Shown piece after piece: positions 4,208 to 6,103 of a DNA stretch of 6,103 bases (position 1 is the stretch's first letter; each line of letters opens with the position of its first letter). A model generated the notes under the pieces. That model did not search any database, was not told the DNA's origin, and was given only the letters and a program-made list of their open reading frames with translations. The stretch comes from Ignavibacteria bacterium. Lineage in GTDB: Bacteria > Bacteroidota > Ignavibacteria > Ignavibacteriales > Melioribacteraceae. The stretch spans positions 1 to 6,103 of the forward strand of contig DAIEQP010000414.1 of the NCBI GenBank assembly GCA_027347805.1, read 5' to 3'. The translations under genes were made by a program, and so were the position numbers.

Positions 4208-6103
4208 ATGGCCAAAAAGAATGATATTACTCATTTAAGGAATGAGATAACCAAACTTGACGAAAACCTGATTAAACTTCTGGCAAAAAGAAGAATTTTA
4301 AGTAAGGATGTAATCTTAGCAAAAGAAACTTCACATAGTCCAATTAGGGACCAAATCAGGGAAGCGGAATTGCTTAACAGATTAATTAAAGCCGGTAAAA
4401 AAGCCGGAATCGATTCCCATTACATTACAAAAGTATTTTACGAAATTATTGAAGATTCCGTAAGACTTCAGCAGAATTATATTCAGACAAAGTTGAATAA
4501 AGGGGAGAAAAGAACAGCAATTTCTATTGCTTTCCAGGGAATTGAAGGATCCAATAGTCATCTGGCCGCCCTGAAATATTTTGCACACACAAAATATGAT
4601 ATGAGTTTTGTCTTCAGAAAATTATTCAGCGAAGTTGTTGAGGCTGTTGAAAAAGGGGAAGCCGATTATGCAATGCTTCCGATTGAAAATACAACAAGCG
4701 GCGGCATTAATGAAGTATATGATTTACTTCTTCACACAACACTTTCTATTGTTGGTGAAGAAAAATTCCAGGTGCGCCACTGTTTAGTTACGCTTGAAGA
4801 TATTCCATTAAATAAAATAAAAAAGATTTATGCTCATCACCAGGCAGCTGCGCAATGCAGCAAATTTATTGAATCATTGCCGAAAGCCGCGGTTGAATAT
4901 TATGCTGATACTGCAATGTCTGTTCAAAAAATTAGTGAAGAAGGTAATCCACACTTTGCTGCAATTGCTAGTGAAGAAGCTGCAAAATTGTTTGGCTTGA
5001 AAATTTTAAAGACCGACATTGCCAATCAGCCAGAAAACTTTACCAGATTTTTAGTTGCTACAAGAAAACCACAAAAAGTTGATCCTAGAATTCCTTGTAA
5101 AACATCAATTGTAATGGCCACCTCTCATACTCCCGGGTCATTGGTTGATGCATTAAGTGTTTTTAGAAAATTCGAAGTGAACCTTACCAAACTGGAATCA
5201 AGACCAATAATTGGAAATCCCTGGGAAGAAATGTTCTATCTCGATTTCGAAGGAAATATCATCGATGAAAAAATTCAAAAAGTAATGGATGAACTTGGAC
5301 ACTACACACGCTTCATTAAAGTGCTTGGTAGTTATCCATCGCAGGAATTGGAGAGGACAAAACTTGAGTACACAAAAATTCTTGATGTTGAAGAAAAAGA
5401 TGAACAAGTGGAAGTGAAAAAAGAAATTGTTCCAGCTCAGACACCATCGAAAGGAAAATCTAAGAGTTACAGGTTGGCAAGTAGAGAATATAAATCTGAA
5501 GATACTATAATAAAAGTACGTAATGTAGAAATTGGCGGAAATGGTTTTGTTGTTATGGCTGGTCCATGTTCTGTTGAAAACGAAGAAATGATTATGAAAT
5601 GTGCGCTTGAGGCAAAGGAAAATGGAGCTCAGATTTTAAGAGGAGGTTGTTTCAAACCAAGAACTTCACCTTATAGTTTCCAGGGAATGGGTTATGAAGG
5701 ACTGGATCTTCTTGTTGAAGCGGGAAGATATTATGATATGCCGGTAATTACAGAAGTTATGGATACCGACCAGGTTCCGGGTGTTGCTAAAAGTGCAGAC
5801 ATTCTACAGATAGGTGCGCGCAACATGCAGAACTTTGCTTTACTTAAAGAAGTTGGTAAGACTCACAGACCTGTAATGTTAAAGAGAGGATTAAGCGCTT
5901 CAATTGAGGAATGGTTGAATGCTGCAGAATATATACTAGCACACGGCAATCGTCAGGTTATATTATGTGAACGTGGTATTAGAACATTTGAAACAGCTAC
6001 TCGCAATACTCTTGACTTAAGTGCAATTCCGGTTTTAAAAGAACTAACTCATTTGCCTGTAATTGTTGATCCATCTCATGCAATTGGAATTAGAGATAAG
6101 GTA
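4208..6103 (+). CDS. pheA: Chorismate mutase - prephenate dehydratase - ACT - DAHP synthase (type I-beta) fusion, 3' end off window
   Basis: The ATG at 4208 opens 632 codons without a stop up to the window edge. Residues 1-90 are an AroQ-type chorismate mutase; R11, R28, K39, D48, R51, E52, S84 and Q88 fall at the same numbers as the E. coli PheA active site. Residues about 100-295 are prephenate dehydratase, with PIENT at 158-162 and the catalytic TRF at 279-281. Residues about 299-377 are the ACT domain, with PGSL (309-312) and ESRP (330-333), the phenylalanine-binding signatures. A Lys/Glu-rich linker covers about 378-420. From Y421 the chain is a type I-beta DAHP synthase: AGPCSVE (451-457, metal-ligand C454), GGCFKPRTSPY (479-489), QIGARN (534-539), LKRG (558-561) and DPSH (621-624). 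Roughly the last 60-75 residues, with the remaining metal ligands, should lie beyond the edge. The protein would catalyse the first shikimate-pathway step plus chorismate to prephenate to phenylpyruvate, and the ACT domain suggests phenylalanine feedback. The ribosome site is weak (AAAGAA). The gene is divergent from the respiratory operon and probably unrelated to it in function. Confidence 0.93.
   Translation, partial: MAKKNDITHLRNEITKLDENLIKLLAKRRILSKDVILAKETSHSPIRDQIREAELLNRLIKAGKKAGIDSHYITKVFYEIIEDSVRLQQNYIQTKLNKGEKRTAISIAFQGIEGSNSHLAALKYFAHTKYDMSFVFRKLFSEVVEAVEKGEADYAMLPIENTTSGGINEVYDLLLHTTLSIVGEEKFQVRHCLVTLEDIPLNKIKKIYAHHQAAAQCSKFIESLPKAAVEYYADTAMSVQKISEEGNPHFAAIASEEAAKLFGLKILKTDIANQPENFTRFLVATRKPQKVDPRIPCKTSIVMATSHTPGSLVDALSVFRKFEVNLTKLESRPIIGNPWEEMFYLDFEGNIIDEKIQKVMDELGHYTRFIKVLGSYPSQELERTKLEYTKILDVEEKDEQVEVKKEIVPAQTPSKGKSKSYRLASREYKSEDTIIKVRNVEIGGNGFVVMAGPCSVENEEMIMKCALEAKENGAQILRGGCFKPRTSPYSFQGMGYEGLDLLVEAGRYYDMPVITEVMDTDQVPGVAKSADILQIGARNMQNFALLKEVGKTHRPVMLKRGLSASIEEWLNAAEYILAHGNRQVILCERGIRTFETATRNTLDLSAIPVLKELTHLPVIVDPSHAIGIRDKV

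Noticed and set aside
4382..5407. Minus-strand open frames of 68 and 69 codons
   Set aside because: They are antisense to the well-conserved mutase/dehydratase/ACT coding region on the plus strand.
5339..5467. Possibility that the DAHP synthase is a separate gene starting in the linker
   Set aside because: The frame is continuous, no stop is present, and no ATG with a ribosome site lies between the ACT domain and the synthase core.

Overview
The window holds two divergently oriented transcription units separated by a short AT-rich regulatory region (about 4017-4207). The DNA is low in G+C. One well-formed promoter carries a TAnnTTTG-type -7 element with an upstream TTGACA. That box style, the low G+C, the multiheme cytochromes and the heme-binding sensor suggest an anaerobically respiring member of the Bacteroidota/Ignavibacteria/Chlorobi (FCB) assemblage. 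Ignavibacteria would be my first guess, but this is inference: there is no rRNA or other taxonomic marker here.

Minus-strand unit (4118 down to 1, running off the left edge): four tightly packed genes read from one promoter. In transcription order they are a Tat-exported four-cluster [4Fe-4S] protein (HybA/DmsB-like), a ten-helix NrfD/HybB-type membrane quinol-binding subunit, a periplasmic 13-heme c-type cytochrome, and the first 248 residues of a membrane sensor. The sensor's periplasmic domain carries one CXXCH and one CX4CH heme-type motif and is followed by TM2 and a HAMP region. Junctions are 1 nt, a 4-nt ATGA overlap, and 1 nt, so translation is probably coupled. The first three genes look like a membrane module passing electrons between the quinone pool and periplasmic carriers through Fe-S clusters and hemes. 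No hydrogenase, molybdopterin or other catalytic subunit is encoded between the promoter and the sensor gene, so the module may act as a quinone:cytochrome conduit. The heme-type sensor at the end may report the redox state or a ligand in the same compartment.

Plus-strand unit (4208 to the right edge): a single open frame of 632 codons with no stop. It joins an AroQ chorismate mutase, a prephenate dehydratase, its ACT regulatory domain, a charged linker and a type I-beta DAHP synthase, truncated by the window edge. It therefore combines the first step of the shikimate pathway with the two steps from chorismate to phenylpyruvate. Key catalytic residues of all modules are present as far as the window allows. 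This multi-enzyme fusion is the most unusual item in the window.

No RNA genes, insertion sequences, CRISPR arrays or convincing intrinsic terminators were seen. Open frames antisense to these five genes look like shadows.
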